Below are positions 10,699-21,158 of a stretch of DNA of 64,000 nt, piece by piece. Below the pieces are notes generated by a model. The model was not told the origin of the DNA. It did not search any database and was given only the letters and a program-made list of their open reading frames with translations. The first letter of the stretch is position 1; every line of letters begins with the position of its first letter. The stretch spans positions 53,769,526-53,833,525 of the forward strand of contig OW387138.1 of NCBI GenBank assembly GCA_936440205.1. Reading direction: 5' to 3'. This stretch comes from Lepidonotus clava. Its lineage: Eukaryota > Annelida > Polychaeta > Phyllodocida > Polynoidae. Made by a program: the position numbers and the translations under genes.

Positions 10699-10785
10699 AT
10701 GGGAAGAGGGGCATTGAGGAACGAGGTGGAGACTGGAGGCCGTAAGGCAAGGAGGTCTCCACCTCGTTCCACGCCCCCTTCCCAT
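10699..10785. repeat. Long stem-loop near the right end of Polinton A
   Basis: GGAACGAGGTGGAGAC (10718-10733) pairs perfectly with GTCTCCACCTCGTTCC (10755-10770), extended by an outer GGGAAGAGGGGC / GCCCCCTTCCC pairing. It lies between the polymerase stop and the terminal repeat. It is GC-rich in AT-rich surroundings. Confidence 0.75.
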
Positions 10786-10839
10786 GGCACATTTCTCAGT
10801 GCCCCGGTTTTCCAATATTTCTGAACTAGTTATGATTTA

Positions 10840-11002
10840 ACCTCTGACCTCTGACCTAATTATAAAAGTTGGTCGTAATGACCTAATTATTCAAACTCTC
10901 CATTAGTCTATGAACCTATTTTAGACATAAACTCGGTCGTAATGACCTAGTGACCTATTTAGTAGCATTTGCATTGCACACTAGAGACTCCATCATACTA
11001 CT
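10840..11002. repeat. Right terminal inverted repeat of Polinton A
   Basis: GGTCGTAATGACCTAATTATTC, then CTATGAACCTATTTT, and the end ACTCCATCATACTACT match, in the correct orientation, both ends of Polinton B (34269-34435 inverted, and 48905-49048). The termini read AGTAGTATGATGGAGT inward, beginning AG as Polintons usually do. Confidence 0.75.
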
Positions 11003-11204
11003 CATAACACAGCAGATTTTGGGTACAAACAATCAGTACACAGCGAAAATGCTAGGCAAATCAGTGAGAGTGCAGCGGAGGTCAAAAGGGTCAGGTTGAA
11101 AAGTACAAGCAGAACCCGGCCCTAATGGATATACTAGAGTCAAGCATAATTCTAGTGTGTACGGCTGACCGACGGTGGGGGGCCGGGATAAGTATAGACA
11201 TTAA

Positions 11205-11920
11205 GGATAGACCCCAGTGATGAACGGCCCCTAGAGGAAAGCATCAATGCCTTTCTTACTAATCATCTGATTGTAACGTGCTTTACATCATTTAAAAGCT
11301 CTAATTTTTCTCTTTCTATTGATATAGATAGGATTATAATGCATTTTGTGTTGAAGATTTGATAAAATAAAAATCGATTTTTTTACTTTTATTTTTTGAA
11401 CAATGCTATCTTGCTTAATATTCATCTGACATGAATAAAATTTTGTATACAACTTCAGAAGATTCATATGCAGGGAACCGTGTCTCAGATTCTTGATTAA
11501 GGGCTTAGATTTTATTTTGTGATGAAAAACGGGAAAAAACGGGAAACTTTTTAAGATTATTTTGTAAGACCATTTTCTACATTTCATAAAAATGAAACTA
11601 GGCCTTATATCAAAATTTTGAGACACGTTTCCCTCCTTCTATGTCTCAAGAAGATATACCAGAAATTTCATAGACTTAAGTTAAAAATTAAGTGAGATAT
11701 TCATGTTCAAAAAATAAATTTGAATATTCAGATTTTCAAGTTTGCTGCCCACTTGCAGAGCCATTAATCTATGCATTTATATATAAGTTATATCAATAGA
11801 TAGAGTTGTTTATTGGCTACCTAATATTGTTTTCTGTTATATGATACTGTAAGAAACAAATATAATGATTACAATTAAAGGCAGCCACGCCATTCACACT
11901 CCCATCACTGGGGTCTATCC
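11205..11920. mobile_element. TTAA-flanked MITE (family 1) inside LINE ORF1
   Basis: Perfect 18-bp terminal inverted repeats GGATAGACCCCAGTGATG (11205-11222) and its complement (11903-11920). They are flanked by TTAA at 11201-11204 and 11921-11924, the target duplication of piggyBac and Kolobok elements. 716 bp, AT-rich. The only open frame (11288-11626, - strand) shows no domain, so it is non-autonomous. Confidence 0.9.
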
Positions 11921-11924
11921 TTAA

Positions 11925-12222
11925 GCTGTTCGGCACTGGCCGGCACCCAGTAAAGAATCAAACAGGTCACACTCTAGTGGATATCCGCAACGAGTACAGA
12001 GAGCCGGTGAAAGCAAACGGACAACAGCGCAGACCCATGAATATCCTGTTGGATCAAACAGAAGGAAACATGCCAATTACGCCTGCACCCGAAGTTGACA
12101 GACCACATCAAGGAGTAGCAGTACTAAGCAGACACCAGGCTACCATGGATAAAGCCAAGGTCAAAGAAAAGAATGAGCACACATCCATACCCGACCTAAC
12201 TGGTGCCGCAACGGACAGCTAA
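11925..12222 (+). pseudogene. LINE ORF1 C-terminal remnant
   Basis: QTGHTLVDIRNEYREP resembles the intact ORF1 (TGMISQELRVEFRDAE), and it is followed by the same kind of polar, Gln/Pro/Thr-rich tail ending before the SGNH-like ORF. The part of ORF1 upstream of the MITE (11030-11200) is too decayed to read with confidence. Confidence 0.5.
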
Positions 12223-12307
12223 GTCACGAGTTCACTTACCATTACCTATATACTGACCACTTGTATATCTGAGCTACTAACCCAAACACAATATTTCTGT
12301 ATTACTT

Positions 12308-12880
12308 GTGATTGACTCACGTGGGGGTGGTATGCAAACCCTTCTAGACGAACAAGCACTGGGTATTTTCAAGCTAATGGTAGTACCGGGTGCGGATCTA
12401 CGTAGACTTTGTTGCAAAGCATTCGGTAGGCTCAGACATGATAACTTAGAACATTGATAATTGCCGGGGGGGATCTGTTATATTATGGAGCTTGATGACA
12501 CAAGGCGGGCAGTATTCAGATTTAACAAGGTAAACCGTATCACCAAATGAATAAAAAAATGCCTAGACAAGTGTCTAAACCATTTCCGCATTAGGTACCC
12601 AGGTGTTAGGATCCTGGTAGCTCCAACTATTGGAATCGATCTAGAGTTATACAATGATGAATACACTCCATAGAAAAGACTAAACAGAATGGTGATGGCC
12701 ACAAACAGGATCCTGATAATTGCCAATGAATCAGGGACCCCAATACCATTGATCAGCAAGAAAGTGCAGGGCTGCAAAGACCAAGGGAAGTGGGTGCATA
12801 AATATAAGCACTTATCAGATGGGTGCCACTTTACAATGAAAATGAAAAGATGGATGCAGATGAACTTTGTAAATGCCTAA
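12308..12880 (+). pseudogene. LINE ORF2 (SGNH-hydrolase-like) remnant
   Basis: VIDSRGGGMQTLLDEQALGI opens it, followed by VVPGAD and RLCCKAF, IIAGG at about 12456, and HKYKHLSDGCHFTMKMK at the end. These are the same Ser (DSR), Gly-Gly and D-G-x-H blocks in the same order as the intact ORF2 at 24795-25418. Several stops and frameshifts interrupt it. The parallel with the other copy shows that this separate ORF is an inherited part of the LINE family. Confidence 0.7.
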
Positions 12881-13179
12881 CTCTAATAATAAGCCTCTGT
12901 CAAGGGTATACTTGTTCGCTGAGCTTGAGTACGCCACTGGTCAGGTGCTTGTTAAGACGCCTCCACCAGAAGGAACTGAATCCAAGCAATCATAGGAAGG
13001 TTTATTATTATTAGTTTATTATCATTATTAGTTTAACATTAAATATTTAACTGATTGACTTAATTGTTCCATGCAGTGGTAGATAAACAACAGTTGTGTG
13101 ATATCTGTTAGCTGAGCATGAACATACAACGACATGTTAGGAGACATTTATAAGAACATGAAGGATCAGACTCTCATGA

Positions 13180-14250
13180 AATATTTTTAGACTTGAAGAA
13201 AGCATTTGATACTATTACCTACCAAATCTTGACTAGCAAACTTGCTGGTATAGGATTTAGCAACAACACTGTCTCTTGGTGTAAGAACTTTCTGCAAAAT
13301 AGGAAGGATGTGTTAACTTAAATGGGGTTACCTCTAATATGCTGCCTATAACATACGGGACCCCCAGGGAAGCACATTGGGGCCTACATTATTTTCAATT
13401 TCAATTTACATAAATGATATACCCTCAATACTAGAATGTGGAGTACAACTCTATGCAGATGACACAGTTATTTATCATAAAAGTAAGGAATTTTTGCAAA
13501 CAAAACAAGACAAAATTGTAAGCTGCTGTAATGTCAACTTACTTCCTATTAACGTTAAAGAATCGCAATGGTTAAAGACTACAATCTTGAATACCCCTAT
13601 ACTTAATGAAGAACCTTTCGTTATAAATAATGATAATATGAATGAAGTTAAAGTATATATCAATACCTTAGCTTACTATTAGAGAGTAGACTATCTTTTT
13701 AACAACACATTGCTTTGATGCGTGTGAATGTTCAGTAAAAAATTAACCACTTTAAAAGGATCAGACCTTCACTGACTCTACAAGCTGCAAAGATGGTATA
13801 TATATACTGCTACAGTCTTACCATTGATATAACATGAAGATATTATTCATGACAATCATGTTAAATATGTAAATAGAGAAATTCAGAAATTGCAGAACCA
13901 AGAGATACTTGTAGTGTTTAACCAGCACATGAATCAGTTTGGTAACAGAGATTCAACAGGATTGTTACACAGGAATTGTGACTATACCATCAAAGGCGTA
14001 TGCATCTTTTACAGTATGCTTTTACACTTAAAACTGATATGACGTTATTAGATGCAAGGGAAATTGCAACAATGTGTCATGATCGGATTTTGTTTAAAAT
14101 ACCAACTCATATTCACTCAAATTCTGTTGATCACCAGAATATAAAGCCACAGTTGAGTGGAATAAGTTAGATACTTTAATTGAGAACAAGCATCAGTCAT
14201 GGAGAAGTATAAAAGAGAGAATATCTCTTCCATTTAAAAAGTTTTTGTAA
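13180..14250 (+). pseudogene. LINE reverse transcriptase remnant
   Basis: FLDLKKAFDTITYQILTSKL lies at about 13186-13240, then the decayed GVPQGS region, then QLYADDTVIYHKSK (YADD) inside 13377-13682. C-terminal blocks with HLQNQEILVVFNQH-like sequence continue to about 14190. Compare 29055-30047 in the better copy. Many frameshifts; no endonuclease upstream. Confidence 0.7.
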
Positions 14251-14499
14251 GCCAGTAAGCAATTGAATGGCCCAATGATGTCACTGGTACACTATAAATA
14301 TCTCTTTTCATCTCCATTCCATTATCATATCATGTCATGTTCATGGCATATACTAGAGTATGTATTAGAAATAGAGATGTCCCTCGCTCCCACGACTTAG
14401 TGACTGTATAATAAAAGTGGGAGCGGATGGAAGATCAACGATGCCGAACCCTCTGACCCAATAAAAAACAATTGAAAAAAGAAAAAGAGAAAGAAAAAA

Positions 14500-15230
14500 T
14501 GAATGGGGAACCAATAAAGGCTATTGAGTTCATACTCCCAGTTGATGTTGTTGAAGTTTCTTCGTCTATTGCTTAAGACACTCGCTTTGCACAGGGTTCA
14601 GTTTATTGAAGATTAAACTGGTATGAGATATCTGTAACCAAAGATAAACAGTCAATCACAATGAGTACAGTTTACCCTACAACACTCCTTGAGTTCACCG
14701 TGCTCAGACCCATACGCTTCCCTCTCGCTAGTCCACCTATGTGAGTTTAACACTTTCCAAGGTTTGACAGTCCAATGTATGGTCACCAGATCTCACCACT
14801 GAACAAGGTAATTTCTATCCACCCAGCTCCTGAACCCCAAAGGCTCATCCAAGTCCAAACGTTTCTCGTTCTCTGCCCTTTACAGGTTACTGCTGAATCT
14901 CTTATACTAACCCTTTATCGATTTTACGTATACTTATGTTCCCTCTGCAGTGCTGCCACTGGCAGACGAGGCCACCGGTCCTAGGGTTGTCTAACCTGCC
15001 GTTGTTACAGCCTATAGCCATCAATAGGCTCTCTTTATTATTTGAATTCCTTTTAGTAATTCGGTTTACATTTACTTTAATTTAATGCAGGCTGGTGACC
15101 AGGTGACCAGGTGACCATTTTCCTTTTCTTAAATCTATACAGCTTTACCATAAGCATCCTAATACTTAACTCAAATATTTAATCTTTACTCTAATTATTG
15201 CCATGCATGAGGTATTTTGACCTCAGTGCA
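14500..15230 (-). mobile_element. S-type LTR-like repeat, copy 1
   Basis: Aligns over its length with 55187-55993. On + it begins TGAATGGGGAACCAATAAAGG and ends with the stem-loop CCATGCATGAGG...CCTCAGTGCA. It shares the block CATCTGGTGAC and the AATAAA / GCCAAGCGTTG-like region (inverted) with the R repeats. It directly follows the A-rich LINE tail. No target duplication found. It contains no gag-pol. Confidence 0.6.
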
Positions 15231-15310
15231 GGACGTTCTTCCAACACTATGTTTACCATGGCAAGAGAATGCAAAAAAAACCTCTTCAAACATCAGTGAA
15301 AACTATGGGA

Positions 15311-15846
15311 AATTTCATTTTTAGCATGAATTTAGCTTATTTTTGATATTTTTATTATTCCAATGCTAAATAAAGGCTCTCGATCCATGAATATGCATCT
15401 GCTATTAAAAAGGAAGTAAAATTATCATTCCAGGGTTCACCAAGATAAACACTGGTTCAGGAATTGACAACCATGAACAAATGTGGTTTCAGCGTAAACA
15501 ACACCTTTATAATGAATGTCAGAAGTTGAAAATATTGCAGGTCAGTGACATTCAATCACAATTGGCCATCAAAAGAGTACTTGGTCGCATGTTGGTTGAT
15601 GACAAACACAAAGTACTCTACTGCCCTGTACCCAAGATCGGCTGTTCATCATGGAGAAAGCTTTTGATGGAAATCAATAGTGATGAACCCATTACTGGAT
15701 CTATTCACAGCAACCAGAACTTGAGGAGGTATGCATCTTTTTCTGTTTCATTTTTTCATTTCATATTTGGACTGAATTTTACTTATTTTTCATATTGTTA
15801 TGATCCCTATGCTAAATAAAGCCTCTAGAGCCATGAATATGCATTT
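15311..15846 (+). repeat. Direct repeats (about 88 bp) on both sides of the sulfotransferase exon
   Basis: 15311-15398 and 15757-15846 are diverged copies of the same AT-rich sequence. Both end in ATGCTAAATAAAG then CTCT, and both finish with CCATGAATATGCAT. They bracket the exon, one upstream and one just inside the big intron. A local duplication or two insertions of a short repeat would explain them. Confidence 0.6.
15434..15728 (+). CDS. Carbohydrate sulfotransferase, internal exon with the 5'-PSB motif
   Basis: Golgi-type sulfotransferase of the HNK-1ST/CHST8-14 group (Sulfotransfer_2), which moves sulfate from PAPS to a sugar of a glycoprotein or glycosaminoglycan. This exon encodes about 98 residues. 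It carries VPKIGCSSWRKLLM, the family's 5'-phosphosulfate-binding loop (usual form PK-x-x-C-x-x-W-x-x-x-L). It is bounded by an AG at 15432-15433 and a GT donor at 15729, and the reading frame runs open through both. It ends two bases into a codon (AG), which the exon at 53687 completes with G to give Arg. No signal anchor is present, so the N-terminal exon or exons must lie elsewhere, probably left of the window. The motif and phase match are seen directly; the exact acceptor is inferred because its pyrimidine tract is poor. Confidence 0.85.
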
Positions 15847-17019
15847 TCATAAGGCTGGAAATCCTACAGACTGTCACAAACATCCACATCGACACTGATT
15901 CATTTAAACTGTGTTAACCAGAAGCTGAGGGAGAATAGACTCAGGTTTGAGAGGTTTCAAGTATAAAATATTAATAATCTGTTGAAAAAAAGATAAAACA
16001 GAATTGTTCTATGCAGCACAGAAACCATATTGCAATTAAAATTAGTATCACGCCATTATACTCCATGATATGTCGGATATACAGTTTCCTTATTTCCTCT
16101 AAATTATTCTGAAACAATGTCTCAATGGATGTTTCACACTAGATGATACACCTGATCTAGCATACACTACAAGAAATGCCTTCATCAAAAACACAATGAT
16201 GCATATAATCATATCAGCTAGAAATGTACTTTCTTGGTATATTAAAGTGAACAGAAAATGTTAGTATACATAACATCAATACAGCAGTATAGGTTCTCAT
16301 TTTCCTAGTACAGACTTCAGAATGTTTGGAATGAGAATGAGTACTCACTCTTTGAAACTTTAGAACTAATCAATAACAAATAACTTATTTATTCATATAT
16401 CATTATTATTATTATTATTGAAGGCATTTCCTTATCCCCTGAGTCATGGGGAATTGTTTTTCAATTGAAATGTTCTTTGGTATGTCATAAGTCAGTAGAT
16501 AAAGGATGTATTCATACTGGCTTTTATCTCAGTTTTAAAAGCCATTATACGATTAGATAAATTGTGAAAAGATAGGTTTTTGGACAAAATATTTTAATCA
16601 ATGGATCTTTTACATGTTTATTCAAATGTCCATAAGACAGAACATATGGCGACAATTGTTATGAATTATACTAAATTTATCGACAGAATTGTATCAGCCA
16701 AGTATCCAGAAGGGGTGACGTGGGGTTTGCATCACCACTCCACCCCAAGCTGAGCTAGGTCCATTTACATGCATGTGTCTTATTGTCAGTACTTGAAACT
16801 TTTGGAGACCATATTGCAACATCAGTTTATTTTTATTTCACAGACTAAAACTAAGACCAATGTGTGGAAAAAATGAAACGTTTTCCCATCTATGTGGATG
16901 TCACTATGAAGAACCTGTAATGCAAGTTGTAAACTATTAAGCGAGAAGTTCAAACATAAGCATACATTTTGAGACAAGTTTCTGGTATTGTAAAGTATTT
17001 AGAAATCAAGTAAACAAGA
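15847..17019. other. Intronic sequence without recognised genes
   Basis: AT-rich, with only short frames. A small (ATT)n microsatellite lies at about 16402-16424. I see no transposon ends or domains. Confidence 0.5.
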
Positions 17020-17960
17020 AAATGGGGCTTTACCCTGGGAAAAATGTAATCACCCCAAAAAAACTACTGGGAAAAATATGACACCTTCTACCCCGACTTT
17101 CCCTTCATACTAGCCCAATTACGTACCTAAGCCTGGGCTCTTTCAAAGAGATAGTGCGAGCGGTAATGGAAGGTTCAATTTATTTCTTTGCTCCTTGGTG
17201 GGTCGCCCTAGCTGCTTGGTTCCCACCACTTGTACACTCTCCAAGCAGTCCCTGTGGGAAGATCTGTTGGGAGAGCCATGATAGCGCTAGAATGGCGACC
17301 AGTCGGCTTCTCGCGAAAATGAAATTTGTAAGTGGAGCGCCCATCCCATCGCATGGAGACTTCAGCCGACCACCAGTCTAACGTAGCGACGGTGAGGATC
17401 ACTTTCTCTTCAGCGAGTGAATTGCATTTCATTTTAGACCACGGAAAAACATGTTTTTGCACAAAGTCACAGTGATGATGTTTGTCACTGTGGCGACACA
17501 AGTGTGACAAACTCAACGCGTAACATCATGTAAATGTATGTCACGGCCATGGCGACTGGTTTAACAAGATTTACTTTTCATCAAGATTCGCTATTAGTAT
17601 TATGGAAGGCTGAAACCAGCAAAATTGCATGGTGAATCATGGAGCAAATCTCGTTTCAACTTAAACTTTGATGCGTCATGAAATTCATTGCGTCATGATA
17701 TCTGCCGAAATTTGCCAATGTCTGCTATCACAACATGTTTTGATCCTATTTAAAACATTATAGTGATAAATTGTGTACTTTTTTTACTTATCTTACCATT
17801 ATCATGGCCAAAAACATGATAAGGACTAGTAATATCATTGTCACAATTGTCCTAAATTGTTGCAGCCTGTTGTAATCAACTACAAGAAGTGACTACGGCA
17901 TAACCACCCCAGCACCTGGCCTGATGGCCAGGTGGCCACTTCACGGCAGGTTAAAAGAAA
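17020..17960. mobile_element. T-type non-autonomous element, copy 1
   Basis: Matches 51641-52749 at its ends. The left end has GAAAATGGGG and GTAATCACCCC. The right end has GTTGTAATCAACTA, GTGACTACGGCATAACCACC and a hairpin CACCTGGCC-tgat-GGCCAGGTG. The interior has no gene. A GC-rich hairpin near one end recalls Helitron or Crypton ends, but no diagnostic terminus was found. Confidence 0.5.
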
Positions 17961-19056
17961 ATAAGGTGTATATATAATTTGGTTTGAAATCAGATGTTAA
18001 TTTAGTTTTGCATCTTCATTAGTACATTTATTACCTAAAATGACTTAAAAAGGTCCACTTTCCCTAAATGGTCACCCCACCACCCCCCCCCCCCCCCCCA
18101 AAGTTCTGAATTGTCCAGGGGCTTATGTTAAAAAATGAGCAAATGCATGTTTTTAATAACTTATCTTCATTGTACATATATATAAGATATATTCCTTTCA
18201 CCTCTAATATTAGAAAGGTTTTGGTGGCATTTTTTCTTCTGGATCTAAGGGTCATTTATTGACCTCTCAAGGTCACAAAGTCAGAAATCTTATAATTTCC
18301 TCTATTTGGTGGACATGTCTGTGATATTGATTTAATTTTAAAGAAAACATAAACTAATCAATATCTGAGACCTATGTTATTTTCTAGATACTTTTGATTA
18401 ATGAAAGTGAAGGTCAAGGTCATTTGAAGAGGCTGTAATAGTTGAAAAATGCTACTATTTTTCTATCTATTGACCATTTAAGAAAAAAAGAAGAAATTAT
18501 GGAAAATATCAGAAAGTCTTCCAGACCTAAAAACGTTGCGGTAGTCTTGCTAATGTAGGGCCTCCAAAGGTCAAGGCCATTCATCCATATGTGAAAAGTA
18601 AAACATTTTTAAGATTACAGTGGCAACAATAAAAGAATACAATTACATAGTGAACGAGCACGGTCCCAAAAAGTGATCTACAAAGAAACCCTTGGTTATC
18701 TTTGTTAATGTCAATTTATTTGAGTAAAAAAACATATTTATTTCTGAAATTAGGATTTTGGTTGATGCACCTCATAATTTGACCTTCAAGGTCACCTACA
18801 AGGTCAATAATGTCAAATGTTCAAGAAACTTATGTATAACCCTGGCTTTTAGCAAAAGTTAGCATGATTAAGTTTTGATGTTCCAATTGAGTTCTATAGG
18901 CATTTTTTTTTTCAATTTAAACATGGATATAGAAGAAAACAAAATACAAATATCAGGTTTGTTCTAAATGTCTTGCAGCTATATAGTCATTTTCCTAATG
19001 TATATATTGGCATTATAGATACTATTTTTATGCTTTAAAGTATAAATACAGGATGA
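17961..19056. other. AT-rich intronic sequence with repeated TCAAGGTCA motifs
   Basis: No gene. A C17 run lies at 18083-18099. TCAAGGTCA or near variants occur at about 18266, 18412, 18574 and 18785, a motif that matches extended nuclear-receptor half-sites (FTZ-F1/SF-1/ERR type). Similar motifs appear at 30912-30940 and 49186-49520, so they likely belong to a dispersed repeat. Confidence 0.45.
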
Positions 19057-19640
19057 TGCACAAAGGTAGTTAGTAAAACACCTTGTGCATCTAATTAGTA
19101 GTTTACAAAGAAATAAAGAAATTGTCACCGGATTGTAGAAGATATATTACAAATGGTATTCGAAATTGTGCAAATCACTTCATCATATAGTGTAGATATG
19201 GTAGGTGCTCATGGTAGGTATAATAAACCTGTCCGGTTACGGCAGACAGGCTGGGATCTACCAGGAGCAGCACTACTTGGGATCAAATAAATAAGAGGCT
19301 AATATATAAGGATGATGAGCAGTAGTTAAAGGCAGAGCAAGTCGATACACGTTTGGATTAATTCGAGTCTTGAGGATTCAGGGGTTTGGATAGCATATTC
19401 ATGACATCTGGTGACTAAAGGAGGAACTTCTCAGTTTGTGAGGCCGTATGGAGATAAGCATACTTTATTTAGGAAGCTTACCTCCGGGCAGTGATTGACT
19501 GTATACATAGGATTAAGGCATGTTGTGATTACACCGGCAATTGTGAAGCAGTTGATATCGACTCTCAACCAAGTGTTGTCTGCGTTATGGACGTTGACTG
19601 AGTAATAAAAGGTCGTATCTGACAAAATGTAATGCTCATT
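19057..19640 (+). mobile_element. R-family LTR-like repeat, copy with worn 3' end
   Basis: It starts TGCACAAAGGTAG with the pairing ACCTTGTGCA downstream. It contains GGGGTTTGGATAGC and GACATCTGGTGACT, then AACCAAGTGTTGTCTGCG, all shared with the full copies at 48159-48814 and 58306-58989. The 3' end is not clear. Fossil, no internal genes. Confidence 0.6.
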
Positions 19641-19832
19641 TTGAATAATTGCTGATCAAAGAAATATGACACACATTTTGGAGGCTTATATTATCTTAAC
19701 CATCTACTCAATCATTTTGATATTTGATAAATAGGCAAAATGGAATGCTAAAAGTCATTTGGTCATGATTATAAAAATATCTATGTCATAGGTATGTTAC
19801 TGTGGTAACACATAAAGAATATACAAACCCTG

Positions 19833-19982
19833 TATTGCCTGGGCCGGCTCTCAGGTGTCCGTCAGTGTTAAAAGATAGGCGACTTTGTATTGGGGGTGAA
19901 ATATACTCCTTTATTTCACCCCCGATACAAAGTCACCTATCTTTTAACACGCACGGACACCTGCGCGCCGGCCCGGGTAATA
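19833..19982. repeat. Long imperfect palindrome (about 70-bp arms)
   Basis: Arm 1 (19833-19902) contains CAGGTGTCCGTCAGTGTTAA and GATAGGCGACTTTGTATTGG. Arm 2 (19912-19982) contains the complementary stretches in reverse order. The centre is GGGGGTGAAATA...TATTTCACCCCC. It sits upstream of the Crypton-type gene and could be its terminal structure or a separate foldback element. Confidence 0.8.
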
Positions 19983-20207
19983 TAACTTTTGTATTACCCC
20001 GCCGTGACGTCAGGGCGGACGGATCCACCTAAGACGTTCCCGAACGTTGATTGGTGGAGAACAGCGGGGGGCGTGGCTAAGGCAGACGCCGCAAAAACGG
20101 AACAACCAGACGTCATTTGGCGTGGAAAAGGCAACTTTTTACGCGAATTAAAGCCGAAAAAGAACATTATCACTACCATTGGAGTTGAAACCAACGCTAA
20201 ATAGAAC

Positions 20208-20584
20208 ATGAATCTAACTGTGGAAGATCTAGATGCCATTTTTGGCCCACAAAATGACAGTGAAGACGACTTTCAAGAAGAACCAGCCCAAATGGCGGTA
20301 GATAATGTGCAATCAGAAGAACAAGAGAAGAACATGGATGCAGAAATTCGCGCATTTATTGCCCAGCAAAGGAACAAGAACACCAAAAAAAAGACAGACC
20401 TGTGTGTCAAGAAATTCAAAGAGTGGTTGGTAATGAAGCATGATGTAAAGGATACAAGTCTCCTAGGGATAAAACCTATCCTGATGAACCTCTACATAGC
20501 CGGATTTATTCTGAGCTTGAAGAAGGAGGATGGAACTTCATATGAACCAGACACAACAACAAGCTACCACAGAGCCCTACACAG
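20208..20584 (+). CDS. Crypton-type tyrosine recombinase, exon 1
   Basis: Starts at ATG 20208 (126 residues). An acidic N-terminus is followed by IRAFIAQQRNKNTKKKTDL, CVKKFKEWL and YEPDTTTSYHRALHR. This is the SAM-like core-binding half of the Crypton/ZMYM-QRICH1-type (DUF3504-like) recombinases, whose usual pattern is NT-K-x-T-x-x-x-x-x-F-x-x-W and Y-x-P-x-T-x-x-x-x-x-x-x-x-L-R-R. It ends at a GT donor (20585). The exon is intact, but the gene lacks its 3' catalytic part, so it is probably dead. Plain DNA transposon or a gene derived from one. Confidence 0.7.
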
Positions 20585-20699
20585 GTAAATATATAAATAA
20601 ATAATAAAATAATAGATGAAATAAGTTGGCAAAATTGAAGTCCCCGCCCGCCATCTGCCCGCCATACGCCCGCCATCCGCCCGTCAATAGGGCCGTTTA

Positions 20700-21115
20700 G
20701 AATCACCCCAAAAAAATACTAAAAGTTCATCAAATGATATATAAACTAAATAGCATGTATCTAGACATCCTAAAGATTAATTCCAATCGAATGAAAAAAT
20801 TTAAATAATAGTTTATAATGACTTTTCAAACATGTTTGTACGTCCGGGCGGACGGGCCCGGCCTCCCGGGAGCCAGCCCGCGGCCCGCCCACCCGCGGAC
20901 CGTCAATAGATGTTTTAAAATATCCAAAAAAAATACTAAAAGTTCATCAAATGATATATAAACTAAATAGCATGTATCTAGACATCCTAAAGATTAATTC
21001 CAATCGGATGAAAAATTTTAAATAATACTTTATAATGACTTTTCAAACATGTTTGTAAGACCGGGCGGCCCCGGCCGCCGGCTCCCTGGAGCCGGCGGCC
21101 GGTGCCCCGGGAGCT
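20700..21115. repeat. Two-copy tandem repeat, period 217 bp, in the Crypton-type intron
   Basis: TACTAAAAGTTCATCAAATG recurs at about 20718 and 20935, followed by about 130 bp of near-identical sequence (ATGATATATAAACTAAATAG, CATGTATCTAGACATCCTAA) and then a GC-rich block. Each unit ends in GC-rich inverted repeats. The second unit contains a palindrome with 14-bp arms at 21071-21084 and 21089-21102. Confidence 0.8.
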
Positions 21116-21158
21116 GGCAGCCCGTCTCAGTACATTCATTTCTAAAATTATTTTACAG

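Larger units (their letters stand above)
1..11002 (-). mobile_element. Polinton/Maverick A, decayed, left end outside the window
   Basis: Family: Polinton (Maverick), a virus-like, capsid-bearing self-synthesising element. Parts seen on the - strand are an adenain-like protease, major capsid protein, penton-like minor capsid, retroviral-type integrase, two conserved accessory proteins and a packaging ATPase. On the + strand are a small Cys-motif ORF and the C-terminal part of a protein-primed DNA polymerase B. The right terminal inverted repeat ends at 11002; the left one is interrupted by an LTR-like repeat that runs off the window. The element is broken, with well over a dozen breaks including several LINE insertions. 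By eye, its coding regions are roughly 85-90% identical in DNA to Polinton B at 34269-49048, so both are old members of one family. Confidence 0.9.
11030..14499 (+). mobile_element. Decayed CR1-like LINE, three-ORF family, second copy
   Basis: Same family as the LINE at about 23138-30250. Remnants run in order: ORF1 C-terminus (to 12222), SGNH-like ORF2 (12308-12880) and reverse transcriptase (13180-14250). A 3' tail (14424-14499) shares GGAAGATCA, then CGAACCC, then GACCCAATAAAAAA with the other copy's 3' end at 30175-30240. The endonuclease is missing. A TTAA MITE (11205-11920) is inserted in ORF1. Many stops and frameshifts; clearly older than the other copy. Confidence 0.75.

Noticed and set aside
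11288-11626. 112-residue Lys/Phe-rich frame
   Set aside because: Low-complexity AT-rich interior of a MITE; no family features.
17154-17516. Overlapping frames on both strands
   Set aside because: They lie in the non-autonomous T element, have no domain and are not kept in the other copy.
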